Made by a program: the position numbers and the translations under genes. A stretch of 64,000 nucleotides of DNA from Doryteuthis pealeii (taxonomy: Eukaryota > Mollusca > Cephalopoda > Myopsida > Loliginidae): NCBI GenBank assembly GCA_023376005.1, contig CM042180.1, positions 45,349,149 through 45,413,148 of the forward strand, given 5' to 3'. Position 1 is the stretch's first letter; every line of letters starts with the position of its first letter. Below are positions 32,700 to 43,465 of this stretch, piece by piece. Under the pieces are notes generated by a model. That model saw only the letters and a program-made list of their open reading frames with translations, searched no databases and was not told where the DNA came from.

Positions 32700-33987
32700 A
32701 TTATACACATTAAATATCATCAGAGCTTGCTTTTTGTGCAGAAATTATGAAGAATTGATTTATATCTAAAAAATGAGAATATACCTAGAAATAGCATTAT
32801 ATTCGAAGATATTTGAAAAAATTAATATATACCTAGAAATAGCATTAAAATTCTACTTAAAAATATCAAGCATTTGTAAATCTCAAAAGTAAACAAATCA
32901 ATAGACCAGGTTTTTTCTCCCCTCCTCTACCCAGTTGACGCTGGGTAGCTGCTTCTAGTACATATATAAAGGGAAGTTGGTGTGAATGTATGTCTGGATG
33001 AGACTACGAAAATACAACTATTAACGACAAAGTAAATATATATATACACATTAAATATCACCAGTTCTTGCTTTTTGTGTAAAAAAATATGAAGATTTGC
33101 TTTATATTCAAAGATATTTAAAAAATCCAAATATACATAGAAATAGCATTGAAATTCTACTTGAAAATGTCCAGGATTTGTAAATCTCAAAAGTAAACAA
33201 ATCAATACACCAGTGTTCCCCCCTCTACCCAGTGGATGCTGGGTAGCTGCTTCTAGTACATATATAAAGGGCAGTTGGTGTGTATGTATATCCTGATGAA
33301 ACTACGAAAATAAAACAATTAACGACAAAGTAAATATATATACACATTAAATATCAGCAGTTCTTGCTTTTTGTGCAAGAATTATGGAGTTTTGATTTAT
33401 ATTCAAAGATATTTGAAAAAAAAAAAATAAATACCTAGAAATAGCATTGAAATTCTACTTAAAAATGTCCAGCATTTGTAAATCTCAAAAGTAAACAAAT
33501 CAATAGACCAAGTTTTTGCCCCCCCCTCTATCGAGTCGTCGCTGGGAAGCCGCTTCTAGTATGAAATAAAGCGAGGAAGCCTTTATATATATTTAAAAAT
33601 CAATACACCAAAGGCTTCCCCCCCCCTCTGCCCAGTCGACACTGGGGAGCTGCTTCTCGTACATAAAGGACAGTTGGTGTGTATGTATGTATGTCCTGAG
33701 GAAACTACTAAAATAAAACAATTAATGACAAAGTAAATATATATACACATTCACTATCACCAGAGCTTGCTTTTTGTACAAAATAATGAAAATTTTATTT
33801 CCATCTGGAAAATATTTAAAAATGAGGATTTGAATAGTAAGAAAAGGGAAAAGTCATTGGTTGCATTCGTGATTAAAAACATAAATCAATTATGTAAGAC
33901 CAAAATAATTAATGGATCTGGGGACTAACTTTTTATTATCCCCCCTCCGCACACTCTATCCAGGCAACGCCAGGTAGCCACTTCTAG
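32700..33987 (+). mobile_element. Head-to-tail cluster of short Helitron-like elements
   Basis: Units of about 300 bp end in a hairpin (ACCCAGTTGACGCTGGGTAG type) and CTAG at 32955, 33253, 33556 and 33984; the end at 33656 has mutated to CTCG. Each unit contains CACATTAAATATCA, TTCTTGCTTTTTGTG and AATCTCAAAAGTAAACAAAT. The spacings of 298, 303, 100 and 328 bp show direct tandem insertion or rolling-circle concatemers. Confidence 0.8.
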
Positions 33988-34315
33988 TATTATATAATTC
34001 CACCACCAACCCGGCCTTTGGGGGTCCAGTGTGCTTCGGCCACTGGATCGGTGTGTTTGAATTAATAGCGTCGATCTCAGGGGGCTATCCCCCCAGGCAA
34101 TACTGCCCCCTTGATTTAAAGGGGCAGGGTTGGGTTTATTGCCCAGCGCCTGAGGCACCCCTATTGAGTGGGAATGCCGAAGGGATTGACACAATTTTTG
34201 TTCTTTCCCACTCATGAGCTTTGGCTTGTGAGTGGGCCCATGTTAAAACGAGGCCTTGTGCCCAGCCCATACAAGTGGGGTATGAGGCAAATACCCACTT
34301 CTAGTATTATATAAT
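33979..34315. mobile_element. SINE-like element (family 3) with 20-bp target duplication
   Basis: The repeat CACTTCTAGTATTATATAAT flanks it at 33979-33998 and 34296-34315, and spans the CTAG end of the upstream Helitron. So this SINE jumped into the Helitron end after the cluster formed. Confidence 0.88.
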
Positions 34316-34684
34316 GAAATTAAACTGAATTTGAAAATAATGTGGTGAAAAATAACATGTATAAAGTATTACGACAAAACCTAGGGAGTTATCTATTTGT
34401 GGGTGCCCTAGGCCAAACTCATTAGTGGCCTCATGGCCCACCAGTTGGGGACCACTCTAGACCTATACTTATTGTACAGGGACCCTATATTGATGCTTTT
34501 TAATATGTTATGAAAGAAAAAATAAATACCCTACTGGTATGCTTTGACACAAGGTCACAAGTATGGGGCTTCCAGTGAGGATTGAACTCGCTTTTCAGTA
34601 ATAATGGATTTGCGAGACTAGCTTGCTAACTATTACACCATGATAGAACGACTATAAAATTAAAACTTTGTTTTTTAATAAAAA
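34316..34684. mobile_element. hAT-like terminal relic and unassigned sequence
   Basis: GCCCACCAGTTGGGGACCAC at 34438-34457, followed by TCTAG, resembles the right end of hAT elements. The rest has no recognised feature. Confidence 0.35.
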
Positions 34685-34940
34685 AGAAATGTCAGGTCAT
34701 TTTTACTTGAAAAAAAAAAATTTTTTATGGTATTGCAATTTTACAATAGGCACTGCTTCAGCCAGAGACTTTATTCGTAGAGTGGGTTGTTTTTTCAGCT
34801 ATCACCGCCTAGCGTTTATTAAGGTAGGAAGCCAGGACACAATTCTGCGAATAGCACATATCCAGCCCTGACAAACAAGAATAACAAATATCAAACGCAA
34901 TAAGTAAATATTTATAACTTTACCTTTGGGGTATATATTT
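34685..34940. repeat. Direct repeat A, left copy
   Basis: Matches 35528-35772 (TGTCAGGTCATTTTTACTT, CACTGCTTCAGCCA, AGCGTTTATTAAGGTAGGAA). The two copies bracket the Penelope-like foldback at 34941-35484, a layout resembling Penelope pseudo-LTRs or a segmental duplication. Confidence 0.85.
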
Positions 34941-35047
34941 CAATTTATAAAAATCATCTTCAGAGCTTGTTTTTCTCCGGACTTAACAAAAGCGGAGACG
35001 AAAATAATATGAATTCAAAACGAAAACATTGATATTGCAAAAAAAGG

Positions 35048-35284
35048 TTATGCGGTAGTTTCAAATATAATCACATTTAAGAAAGACTTTTCAATAATAT
35101 TAAATTCTTCTTCTAAATATTTCTTATTGCATATCCTAAGTGCTCTAAGAAAGAAACCTATTATGATACCACTTTTTATCTTATTGTTATGGTGGGAAGA
35201 TATACATGACTGTTGCTGACCGAGAAACGCATGGGCGGATGTGCTTATATTTGAAACTACCGCATAACTTTTTTGCAACATCAA
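35048..35284 (-). pseudogene. Penelope-like element coding relic
   Basis: The segment KIKSGIIIGFFLRALRICN, then KYLEEEFNIIEKSFLN, resembles the region after the RT catalytic core in Penelope-like elements (K-x-GII-x-x-F-x-RA...IC...L-x-x-E). The flanking codons belong to the foldback arms. No YxDD or GIY-YIG motif is present. Family recognition is tentative. Confidence 0.5.
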
Positions 35285-35345
35285 TGTTTTCGTTTTGAAT
35301 TCATATTATTTTCGTCTCCGCTCTTGTTAAGTCCGGAGTCAAACA

Positions 35346-35393
35346 AGCTCTGAAGATGATTTTTATAAATCGAAATATTGTTTAATATTAGCT
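35346..35393 (+). ncRNA. Hammerhead ribozyme motif with paired helix I
   Basis: Helix I AGCU (35346-35349), core CUGAAGA (35350-35356, variable base A), unpaired U, helix II GAUUU/AAAUC (35358-35371), GAAA (35372-35375), helix III AUAUU/AAUAU with loop GUUU, cleavage predicted after U35389 (AUU), then AGCU (35390-35393) closing helix I. The mirror copy on the minus strand near 34975-34940 has lost helix III. Confidence 0.75.
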
Positions 35394-35527
35394 ATGAATA
35401 TGATATAAAATATTTTCACTTTAACAGCATATTGTGTTGTTTTCATATCCTTTTATCTATACTCATACCGTCGGATTCATTTCCTTTCTCTTAACTTATA
35501 TTCTTTTATATTTTAATTAAAAAAAAA

Positions 35528-35772
35528 TGTCAGGTCATTTTTACTTTATTTATTTTATGGTATCACAATTTTACAATAGGCACTGCTTCAGCCAAGGACT
35601 TAATTCGTAGAGTGAGTTGTTTTTTCAGCTATCACCGCCTAGCGTTTATTAAGGTAGGAAGCCAGGACACAATTCTGCGAATAGCACATACCCAGCCCTG
35701 ACAAACAAGAATAACAAATATCAAATGCAATAAGTAAATATTTGTAACTTTACCTCTGGGGGTATATATGTG
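35528..35772. repeat. Direct repeat A, right copy
   Basis: See 34685-34940; the copies differ by scattered substitutions. Confidence 0.85.
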
Positions 35773-35922
35773 ACTTGGGTGGAAAGTGGTTAATTTAGGT
35801 GAATCGTGTGTGTGGGGGAGTGTAGCAGTTTTTCACCTAAAGGAGGTCAGAATTAAAAATAGAAAACAACTATCAGAAAAAAGGGGTCATACTTTTAATA
35901 CCTGTTTGACTTTTATATGAGG

Positions 35923-36170
35923 GCCGGGTTTGCTCAGTCGGTAGAGCGTTTGGCTAGAAACCACAAGGTTCCTAGTTCGATACCGGTCCTCGCCAACTCA
36001 GCATATGAGTAGCACAGGGATCTGTGCGGTAAAGTAAGGAGCTGATGGTAGGTGTGGCGCTCCACCTCAGACGCTAAATAATCTCCTTGGTCTAGTGCTA
36101 GTGAAAAGGGGAAAGACTCCCTCGTTGCATGGCTGATACCGACATTAGGCCGCCCCAACAACTTTACTTT
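35923..36170 (+). mobile_element. SINE family 1, complete
   Basis: tRNA-like head (TGCTCAGTCGGTAGAGCG, GTTCCTAGTTCGATACC), body and ACTTTACTTT tail. A T-rich target duplication is possible but unclear. Confidence 0.88.
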
Positions 36171-36227
36171 ATATATCAAATATTCCTATCAAATACAAAT
36201 AATTAGCAACAGTCTTATCAAATTTAT

Positions 36228-36420
36228 TAATAATGGAGATTCGCTTCCGGTTTTTGTCTGTAACAAAAATTCACTGCTTACATCACATTACCCAAAATCG
36301 TCATAACATAGAATAAAATTTATTTACGATTTTTGGCATGTTCAAATTTTGAGTGTATTTATTCAATAAATACACTCAAAATTTGAACATTCAACATTAG
36401 ACAGTCCTCATTGTTTTTTT
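36228..36420 (+). mobile_element. Helitron-like 5' end with perfect 24-bp hairpin
   Basis: Begins TTAATAATGGAGATTCGC, then TTTGTCTGTAAC, like the Helitron 5' ends in this window. A perfect hairpin at 36338-36390 has 24-bp arms and a 5-nt loop. The 3' end was not found. Confidence 0.55.
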
Positions 36421-36695
36421 AAAACAAGTTTTAATAAATACATGACTGGTATTATATATCTATATATAGTTTGTTTTATTTTAATACATATTTAAAGTTT
36501 ACATTTCAAATTGTTTTATTTTTTAATCCTTTAATGAATTTGATGATTTTACTTACTTAGGGTACAAACTCACTGACATTGAATTTTTTACTGCCACCCC
36601 CCAGGCAATATGTTTCAAAAATCTATTTTACATCGCCTGGAGGACGTTTTTATTTTGTACTAGTACAAATAATTTTTAAACAGATCAATTTGACT
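36421..36695. other. AT-rich intron sequence, nothing recognised
   Basis: No repeat family or frame identified. Confidence 0.4.
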
Positions 36696-36850
36696 CATAG
36701 ATGGGATTCAATCCAGGTCAGAGTTAACCTGGGAGTAACGGTGATGAAGGGGTACTCCACACTCTACAGATCTCCAGAACTGGAGCCTCATCATCCTATT
36801 GTTTAGTGTCACCCCTGGGGGTGGGAGGTCCTACCCCTCTACAGGGGATA
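36696..36850 (-). mobile_element. Family D fragment
   Basis: Minus-strand match to the central part of 60581-61165 (reverse of ACTCTGACC...GGTTAAAT). Confidence 0.65.
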
Positions 36851-36852
36851 TT

Positions 36853-37130
36853 GATTGGAGGCACATGGTGTAATGGTTAGAGTCGTAGGAAATGAACTTG
36901 TCGACCAGAGTTCAAATCTTGGATGAGGCTGCTTTCATTTCACATAGCGCTAATACCCTTGGGAAAGGTATGAATCCTACTTCCTCCACTATGGGTAAAT
37001 AGTAGGGCTGACTGGGCTCTTTAACCATGGCTAGGTAACCAGTCTAGGAGAAGGAAAACTCTGAATTCAAATCTGTTAAACTCCTCTTAAGAAATTGACC
37101 TTGTGTCACATCCTGCTCATCATTGGTAAA
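36853..37130 (+). mobile_element. SINE family 2, complete, tRNA-derived
   Basis: Head GTGTAATGGTTAGAGTCGT and GAGTTCAAATCTTGGATG are A- and B-box-like. The body has CCCTTGGGAAAGGTATGAAT and the end is GACCTTGTGTCACATCCTGC. A (TA)n tail follows. Related copies are at 4152, 27958, 39529, 46698 and 63935. Confidence 0.85.
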
Positions 37131-37168
37131 TATATATATATATATTATATATATATATATATATATAT
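37131..37168. repeat. (TA)n microsatellite
   Basis: Interrupted TA run directly after the SINE. Confidence 0.9.
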
Positions 37169-37252
37169 TATGTATGTGTTAAGACCTTACAATTGCTTTT
37201 TCTCTTTCTTGAAATTGAAACTTCATTTAAAAAACAAAAATCAGTTCACACA

Positions 37253-37898
37253 TCTTATTATAATGGAGATTGTGGGTTTGTCTGTCTGTAACCGAAACTA
37301 TATTACAATACAAGTCACAATTCCCTTTGTTATTTACATTACACATTCTCCCTGACTTTATTTTTAATTTAAACCTCAATTATTAATAAAATTGTTTTAC
37401 ATCATTAAGACTGTTGACCATATCTACATAGTAATAATGTGCAATTGTATTTATATATACAACAAAATAGCGGCTTACAGTATGAATGGGAAGACTAATT
37501 TGCATATTGATCATAAAAAATTGATTTTAATAAATATATGCTTAGTATTATTGATTTTTAATTGTTTGGTTTTATCTTATTGAATATGAGCAAAAATCTC
37601 TTCAATAAATCTTAAAATAAATCCCTTAACAAGAAGAAATAACTGTAATATTATTCTTTACTTCCTATTTTAACTAAACAGTTTAATTAGGAAAATTTAC
37701 CAATGAAAGATGGGAGTAATGGAAAATGATGGAAGAGTTAGTTTCAAAGCTGTTCTATTTTTCGATAATACCCCCTCTGTTCAAAATCTTTTTATCTGCA
37801 TTCTTATTCAGTTTCATTAGCCTTTCTAATTTAATATGATATTTTATTATAAAATTTAACTAAAATACTTGCACCCGGAGGGTGCATATATTTGCTAG
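37253..37898 (+). mobile_element. Non-autonomous Helitron, complete
   Basis: 5' TCTTATTATAATGGAGATTG, 3' hairpin GCACCCGGAGGGTGC and CTAG at 37895-37898. The next base starts another Helitron 5' end. Confidence 0.88.
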
Positions 37899-38543
37899 TC
37901 TTATCATAATGGAGATGCAGTGTCAGTTTGTCTCTAACTGAAACTACATCACTGCATACATCACAATACCCTCAGGAATAAGTAAGTAAAATAAAGTCGT
38001 CGGGGTGGCCTAAAGTCGGGCATCAGCCAATCAACGAGGGAGTCTATCCCCTTTTCACTAGTGCTAGACCAAGGAAATTATTTTAGTGTCTGAGATGGAG
38101 TGCCACACCTACCATCAGCTCCTTACTTTACCACACAGATCCCTGTGCTACTCATACGCTGAGTTGGGCGAGGGCCAGTATCGAACTAAGAACCTTGTGG
38201 TTTCTAGCCAAACGCTCTACTGACTAAGTTAACCCGGCCCTCAGGAATACAGAGATTAAATCTTATTTATTAATGATGTCGGCTGATACCGAAAATAGGA
38301 CACACTTCACCAACTTTACTTTTACTAGTGATATATAAGTGATTGCAAGATTTTAAATGCATCAATAATATGGGCTGTTTTGAGGCAAATCTAACTCAGA
38401 TTTTCATAGACATTATTTATAAATAAGATTTAATCTATATTAATGATTTGGACTATAAATTGAATACTCATTGATAAACTTACGCAATTCCTGAGGGTAT
38501 TGTGATGTATTTTTCATTACCAAAACTCCATTATAATAAAATA
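37899..38543. mobile_element. Two Helitron 5' halves facing each other
   Basis: Left half starts TCTTATCATAATGGAGATGC; the right half ends with the reverse of a Helitron 5' start (CTCCATTATAATAAAATA). Both contain CCTCAGGAAT and AAGATTAAATCTTATTTAT-like blocks in opposite orientation. No 3' terminus is present. A SINE is nested at 37981-38237, and a short SINE 3' fragment (GGCTGATACCGAAAATAGG) at about 38279-38330. Confidence 0.7.
37981..38237 (-). mobile_element. SINE family 1, complete, 12-bp target duplication
   Basis: Minus orientation. CCCTCAGGAATA flanks it at 37969-37980 and 38238-38249. The tail (AGTAAGTAAA as read on plus) and tRNA-like head are present. Confidence 0.92.
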
Positions 38544-39214
38544 TCTAATGGATTAGAACAGCAGTGGTTCTGAGCAGGACTATGGAGGGGGTCACTAGAA
38601 CCTTTAAAGAAATTCATCTCAACTTCGTTTTTAAAGTCATTTTATTTTTTTTGTAGTTATTTTTGTAGACCAGGGATCACCAAACTTTTTTCATGGTGGG
38701 TCGGATAATTGAAAACCTAACGAGCACGAGCCACATTATTATTGTGTTCAGAGGCCGTTAGGGACAGTTAAAAAATTTTTGAAAGTTTTGGTGGAAGGGT
38801 ATAATTTTTTATTGCAAAGATTGAAATTTATTAGTAATCATAAAACTTGTTGATGTTTGAATGAAATGTGTTTTCATGTTATTGTTTGGGGTAAGAAAAA
38901 AGGAAAGAAGAAAGAAATCAGTGAAAACCGAAAAGAGTTAACCCCTCAAAATGAGTGAATGAGTCAAGTAAGGAAATATGTGTTAAATAATGAATTAATG
39001 GCCTCTGCGTTCATAACGATTTAAAAAATATTCTTTTTTCGAACAATTGAAATTTGTTCTTGTCTCCAACTCAAAAAATAAAATACCACTCTGATGAAGG
39101 TCGTCAAAATCTCTCTGTGTACGGAACATTTTATACATTTTTCCTATTATTATTATTATCATCATCATTTCAACTCCATCTGATTATTTTTAATAATAAT
39201 AACGTAAATCCGTA
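38544..39214. other. hAT-like left end and AT-rich sequence
   Basis: CAGGGATCACCAAACTTTTT at 38672 resembles hAT terminal repeats; the partner end was not found. (ATT)n and (ATC)n near 39147-39168. No gene. Confidence 0.35.
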
Positions 39215-39347
39215 TACATTTTGATAAACAGACCGAAACACATGTGTAAGTGATATTGATTAAAAGTGATATCGATAAAATTCATTTTTATCCATCTACA
39301 TTTCTTTTCTTTACTCATTTTTTCCTCATATTGTCGGATTCATTTCC
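39215..39347 (+). repeat. Hammerhead-family relic (single arm)
   Basis: GATAAACAGACCGAAACAC and the ACACATGTGT palindrome match 9420-9625; the terminal motif ATTGTCGGATTCATTTCC is at 39330-39347. The catalytic CUGAUGA strand is lost. Confidence 0.55.
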
Positions 39348-39528
39348 CATTCTCACATCTTGTTTCATGTATTCTATGTTATAATGTTTCAACCACGGTG
39401 TTTGCATTAAGTCCATTTGTGTACTTAACACTCGTGTCGGATTTGTTTTGTTCCAACCAAATTATAATTTATATTATACGTTACACATTATGCCATGCAC
39501 ATAATTGAAACCCTATAACTGTGTGCGA

Positions 39529-39725
39529 ATACTTAGCGCTAATACCTTGGGAAAGGTATGAATCCTACTCTCTCTCCAGCTATGGGTAAATAGCAGGGCA
39601 GACTGGGCTCTTTAACTTGGTTAGGCAACCGGTCTAGAAGAAGGAAAACTCTGAATTTAACCTGTTAAACTCCGCTTAAGAAATTGACCTTGTGTCGCAT
39701 CCTGCTCGTGCGGAGGGGTTGATAC
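39529..39725 (+). mobile_element. SINE family 2, 3' part
   Basis: GCTAATACCTTGGGAAAGGT to CCTTGTGTCGCATCCTGCTC; head missing. Confidence 0.8.
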
Positions 39726-39942
39726 TATGCCTGTGAAGTCCTGGTTTCGATTCCTGTCGGAGGGGAGTCGTTAGTATACATCGCTGAAGAGACTTAATAA
39801 AGTTTGAAACAGTTCTGTAACGGTGTTCTGCATAAGCGACCATCCTTTGCCGGATTCACTTGTCAAGATTATTTCTATAATTATTGAATTTTATGCGATA
39901 TATGCATTATAATTGCCTTCAAGCAAAATATAAAATAATAAT

Positions 39943-39978
<36 letters not shown>

Positions 39979-40046
39979 TGTGCAAATTATTTGTATTTAC
40001 CTGTGTTACTATTTTATGGACTGATGCTGATAGCTTTTTAATTTAG
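39726..40046. other. Unassigned, (TA)n near 39950-39973
   Basis: 39730-39850 has a GTCCTGGTTTCGATTCC block resembling a tRNA-like B box, perhaps another SINE head; too short to assign. Confidence 0.4.
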
Positions 40047-40409
40047 TGCATCCTGGGACACACAAATTTGATTTGAATGAGTCCCTGGGGAATTTGATAG
40101 GTCCCAACTAAAGTTTCTTAAATTGTAGAGTTTTATCTATGAACAACTAAAGCCATTAACCCCTACCTTGTACCCCGTACAGGGTAATTTGTTTCCAGCA
40201 AAATATTTAAATGTATTTACAGTTAGCTGCATCCTGGGACACACAAATTTGATTTGAATGAGTCCCTGGGGAATTTGATAGGTCCCAACTAAAGTTTCTT
40301 AAATTGTAGAGTTTTTATCTATGAACAACTAAAGCCATCTAACCCCTACCTTGTACCCCGTACAGGGTAATTCGTTTCCAGCAAAATATTTAAATGTATT
40401 TACAGTTAG
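40047..40409. repeat. Exact-like tandem duplication, 181-bp unit, two copies
   Basis: TGCATCCTGGGACACACAAA starts at 40047 and 40228; both copies run to CAGTTAGC with only a few differences. Recent duplication. Confidence 0.9.
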
Positions 40410-40570
40410 CTGGAAATGATGGTGGAAGAAAAAAGAAAACACTGGGATGCATGGATATGATTTTTCTGCGTTCTTTTAGATTTTTCTGCGTCAGTGATGC
40501 AGGACGCGTACTTATAAGCATCTCTGCATGTTTAGGCTATTTGTAAACATTTCTTTATTTTTTACTAAAA

Positions 40571-41223
40571 CTAGCAAATATATGCACCCTCCGGTGCAAG
40601 TATTTAAGTTTTAATGTAATAAAATATTGTATTAAATTAGAAAGGCTAATGAAACTAAATAAGAATACAGATAAAAAGATTTGAAACAGAGGGAGTATAA
40701 TAAAAGATTTGAAACAGAGGGGAGTATAATAAAAAATGGAACAATTGAAACTTACTCTTCCATCACTCTCGTCTTTCGTTGTTATTTTTTCTAATTTAAG
40801 TATTTAGTTAAAAGAGGAAGTAAAGAATAAAATGACAGTTATTTTCTTGTTAATGGATTTCATTTAAGATTCATTGAAGAGATTTTTGCTTATATTCATT
40901 AAAATAAAACCAAACAGTTAGAAATCAATAATACTAAGCACATATTTATTAAATTCGATTTTTTAATATTAATATGCAAATTAGCCTTTCCGTTCACACT
41001 GTACACCTCTATTTTGTTGTATATATAAATACAATTGCATGTTGTCAGTATGTAGACATAGTTAACAGTATTAATAATGTAAGACAATTTTATTAATAAT
41101 TAAGGTTTAGGTAAAAATAAAATCATGGAGAATATGATGTTAATAACTAAGAGAATTGTGACTTGAGTAGGAATATAGTTTCGGTTACAGACAGAAAAAC
41201 ACACAATCTCCATTATAATAAGA
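40571..41223 (-). mobile_element. Non-autonomous Helitron, complete
   Basis: CTAG at 40571 (minus-strand 3' end), hairpin with one base lost (GCACCCTCCGGTGC), 5' TCTTATTATAATGGAGATTG at 41223. An internal 28-bp duplication (AAAGATTTGAAACAGAGG) at 40675-40725. Confidence 0.87.
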
Positions 41224-41588
41224 TATGCTTTTCTATACACATCACACATTGTTCTGTAAATTACATATGGTTTGCACTTCTCAGTCAACAAAAATTTCAT
41301 AACAGACCTCTGTTTAAGCCTGGGGCACTGTTTTTTTTATTTGCCATCATTTTGAATAGACTCAAAACAAATATTTTTTCAAGATTAAAATAATCTTTGC
41401 TATAAACCAATTCCAAAGAGTGCAAAGTTTACATTCATGGAAAAAAATTCTGGAAAAAAAATTATTTGGTTATTTAAAAAAAAAAAACGCTGCTTATTTA
41501 TTGAATAACCCTCGTATATAGACACCCCATTTTCATATACCCTCTAATTCAATCTATCAATCTCTATTTATCTCAGACTGTTTACCGC
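41224..41588. other. AT-rich intron sequence, nothing recognised
   Basis: No gene or repeat family assigned. Confidence 0.45.
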
Positions 41589-42135
41589 CCTGTAAACTGG
41601 GGCAGTAGCATACACCGACTGTACCTCTACAGAGGAATAAAATCCCACCAATGAGACCACCTGTTGGCAGTGGGTGGCGACCCATGATGCTTAAGGATGG
41701 AATCCTTGTGGCTATAAAGTCCATGACATGCAGCTCTCCATTTGGGCCTTAGGCTTTATTTGTGGTTGGAAAGGCCCCTCTGATCAATTGGTCGGTCACG
41801 TTAAGCCCTAGCACCTATATGATTGTCCCAACCCTATTGCCCTAATGGCAAACCACTAACCCTTTTTATCATATATGTGCTAAAAGGTGTCTTGGGTATG
41901 ATGTTAAACTGCATCTAATGGTGAAGTTCTAATTTTGGAGATCTGTGGGGTGTGTGGAGTACCCCTTCTTCGCCATTACTCCCAGGTCCACCCTGACTCT
42001 GAATTGTAATACCTGTTAGGGTCTCACCTATGGATTAAATAGAAAAAATGACTTTTCAATACCCATCAAGAATGAATAATTCAAAATGTCTTTGGCATAA
42101 AATAACCCAAAAAGGGTTGACATGCTGTAAAATAC
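41589..42135 (+). mobile_element. Family D element, near full length, diverged
   Basis: CGCCCTGTAAACTGGGGC through CAACCCTATTGCCCTAATGG to GGGTTGACATGCTGTAAAAT. Confidence 0.8.
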
Positions 42136-42154
42136 AACAAATTTCAACCAGTCT

Positions 42155-42345
42155 TTGTATATCTATCTACCTATCTCGGTCTTTGTATATCTATCTACCT
42201 ATCTCGGTCTTTGTATATCTATCTACCTATCCTTCTGTTCATCTCAGTTCGTTCATATCTATCCATCTCAGCCTATTCATATCTATCTATCTATCTGTCT
42301 ATCGATCTCAGTCTATTCATATCTGTCTAAACCAGTTCATATCTA
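42155..42345. repeat. 28-bp minisatellite and TATC-type repeats
   Basis: TCTTTGTATATCTATCTACC-type unit three times, then degenerate CATATCTATC/TCAG repeats. Frames here are repeat-driven. Confidence 0.8.
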
Positions 42346-42604
42346 ATCATTTTTTTAAAAAATCCCGTTATTTATTGAAATACCCTTTAAAAGAAAAAAC
42401 GGTATTAAAAACCCCATTAAGTGTTGACATGCCATAAAACCAACCCAGAAAACCTTTTCGACATATAGAATCATTTATAAATCTAAAATTTTATGTTACT
42501 GCGTATTTTCTTGTTTCGTCTGAGGAAGAAGACGTGATTTTTTAAAATGGGAATAAAATTAAAGATGACAATTGATAGTTTGTTCTGTCCATTTTGCAGG
42601 AAAT

Positions 42605-43465
42605 GAAGAACAAACTTCTCTTTATTCTCTTTTCCCTCTCTCTCTTATAAACTACATTCTCTCTTTTCTCACTCTCTCTCTCATAAACTACATTCTCTCT
42701 CTTTTACACATTCTCTCTCATACACATACATTCTTTCTCTCTTTATCTCTCTCTCTTATAAACATACATTCTCTCTTTTCTCTCTCTCTCTTATAAACAT
42801 ACATTCTCTCTTTTCTCTCTCTCTCTCTCATACACATACATTCTTTCTCTCTTTATCTCTTATATACATACATTCTCTCTCTCTCTCATAAACATACATT
42901 TTCTATTTCTCTCTCTTATAGACATACAGTCTCTTTTCTCTCTCTCTCTTATAAACATACATTCTCTCTTTTCTTTCTCATACACGTACATTCTTTCTTT
43001 CTCTCTCTCTCTCTCTCTTATAAACATACATTTTCTATTTCTCTCTCTCTCTTGCACATACATTTTTTCTCTCTCTCTCTCTGACATACATTTTTTCTCT
43101 CTCTCTTTTTACACATTTCTTCTCTCTCTCTCTTTTACCATACATTCTTTCTCTCTCTCTTTTTACATACATTCTTTCTCTCTCTCTTTTTACACATACA
43201 TTCTTTCTCTCTCTCTGTTTTACACATACATTCTTTCTCTCTCTCTGTTTTTACACATACATTCTTTCTCTCTCTCTGTTTTCACACATTCTTTCTCTCT
43301 CTCTTTTACACATTCTTTCTCTCTCTCTCTTTTACACATTCTTTCTCTCTCTTTTACACTTCTCTCTCATACACATATATTCTCTCTCTCTCATACATGT
43401 ACATTCTTCCTCTCTCTCTCATACATGTACATTCTTTCTGTCTGTCTGTCTCTCATACACATGCT
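42605..43465. repeat. Long CT-rich repeat region with CATACATTCT unit
   Basis: About 860 bp of TCTCTC runs punctuated by CACATACATTCTTT or ATAAACATACATT. Polypyrimidine on the transcribed-gene strand. Apparent frames on both strands are composition artefacts. Confidence 0.92.

Larger units (their letters stand above)
34941..35484. mobile_element. Penelope-like foldback with hammerhead motifs
   Basis: Arms 34945-35085 and 35245-35378 are reverse complements. Each arm end has CTGAAGATGATTTTTATAAA followed by T or C and GAAA. The centre codes, on the minus strand, for a fragment resembling the C-terminal part of Penelope-like reverse transcriptase. The terminal motif CGTCGGATTCATTTCC is at 35469-35484. 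Confidence 0.7.

Noticed and set aside
33290..33315. CCTGATGAAACTACGAAAAT in the Helitron units considered as a hammerhead
   Set aside because: Helix II cannot form between the two core halves, and no helix III or cleavage triplet is present.
39080..39125. CTCTGATGAAGGTCGTCAAAA considered as a hammerhead
   Set aside because: The GAAA box is missing and no stem closes the second core strand.
42860..43087. 75-codon Arg/Glu-rich minus frame
   Set aside because: Comes from the CT-rich repeat region.
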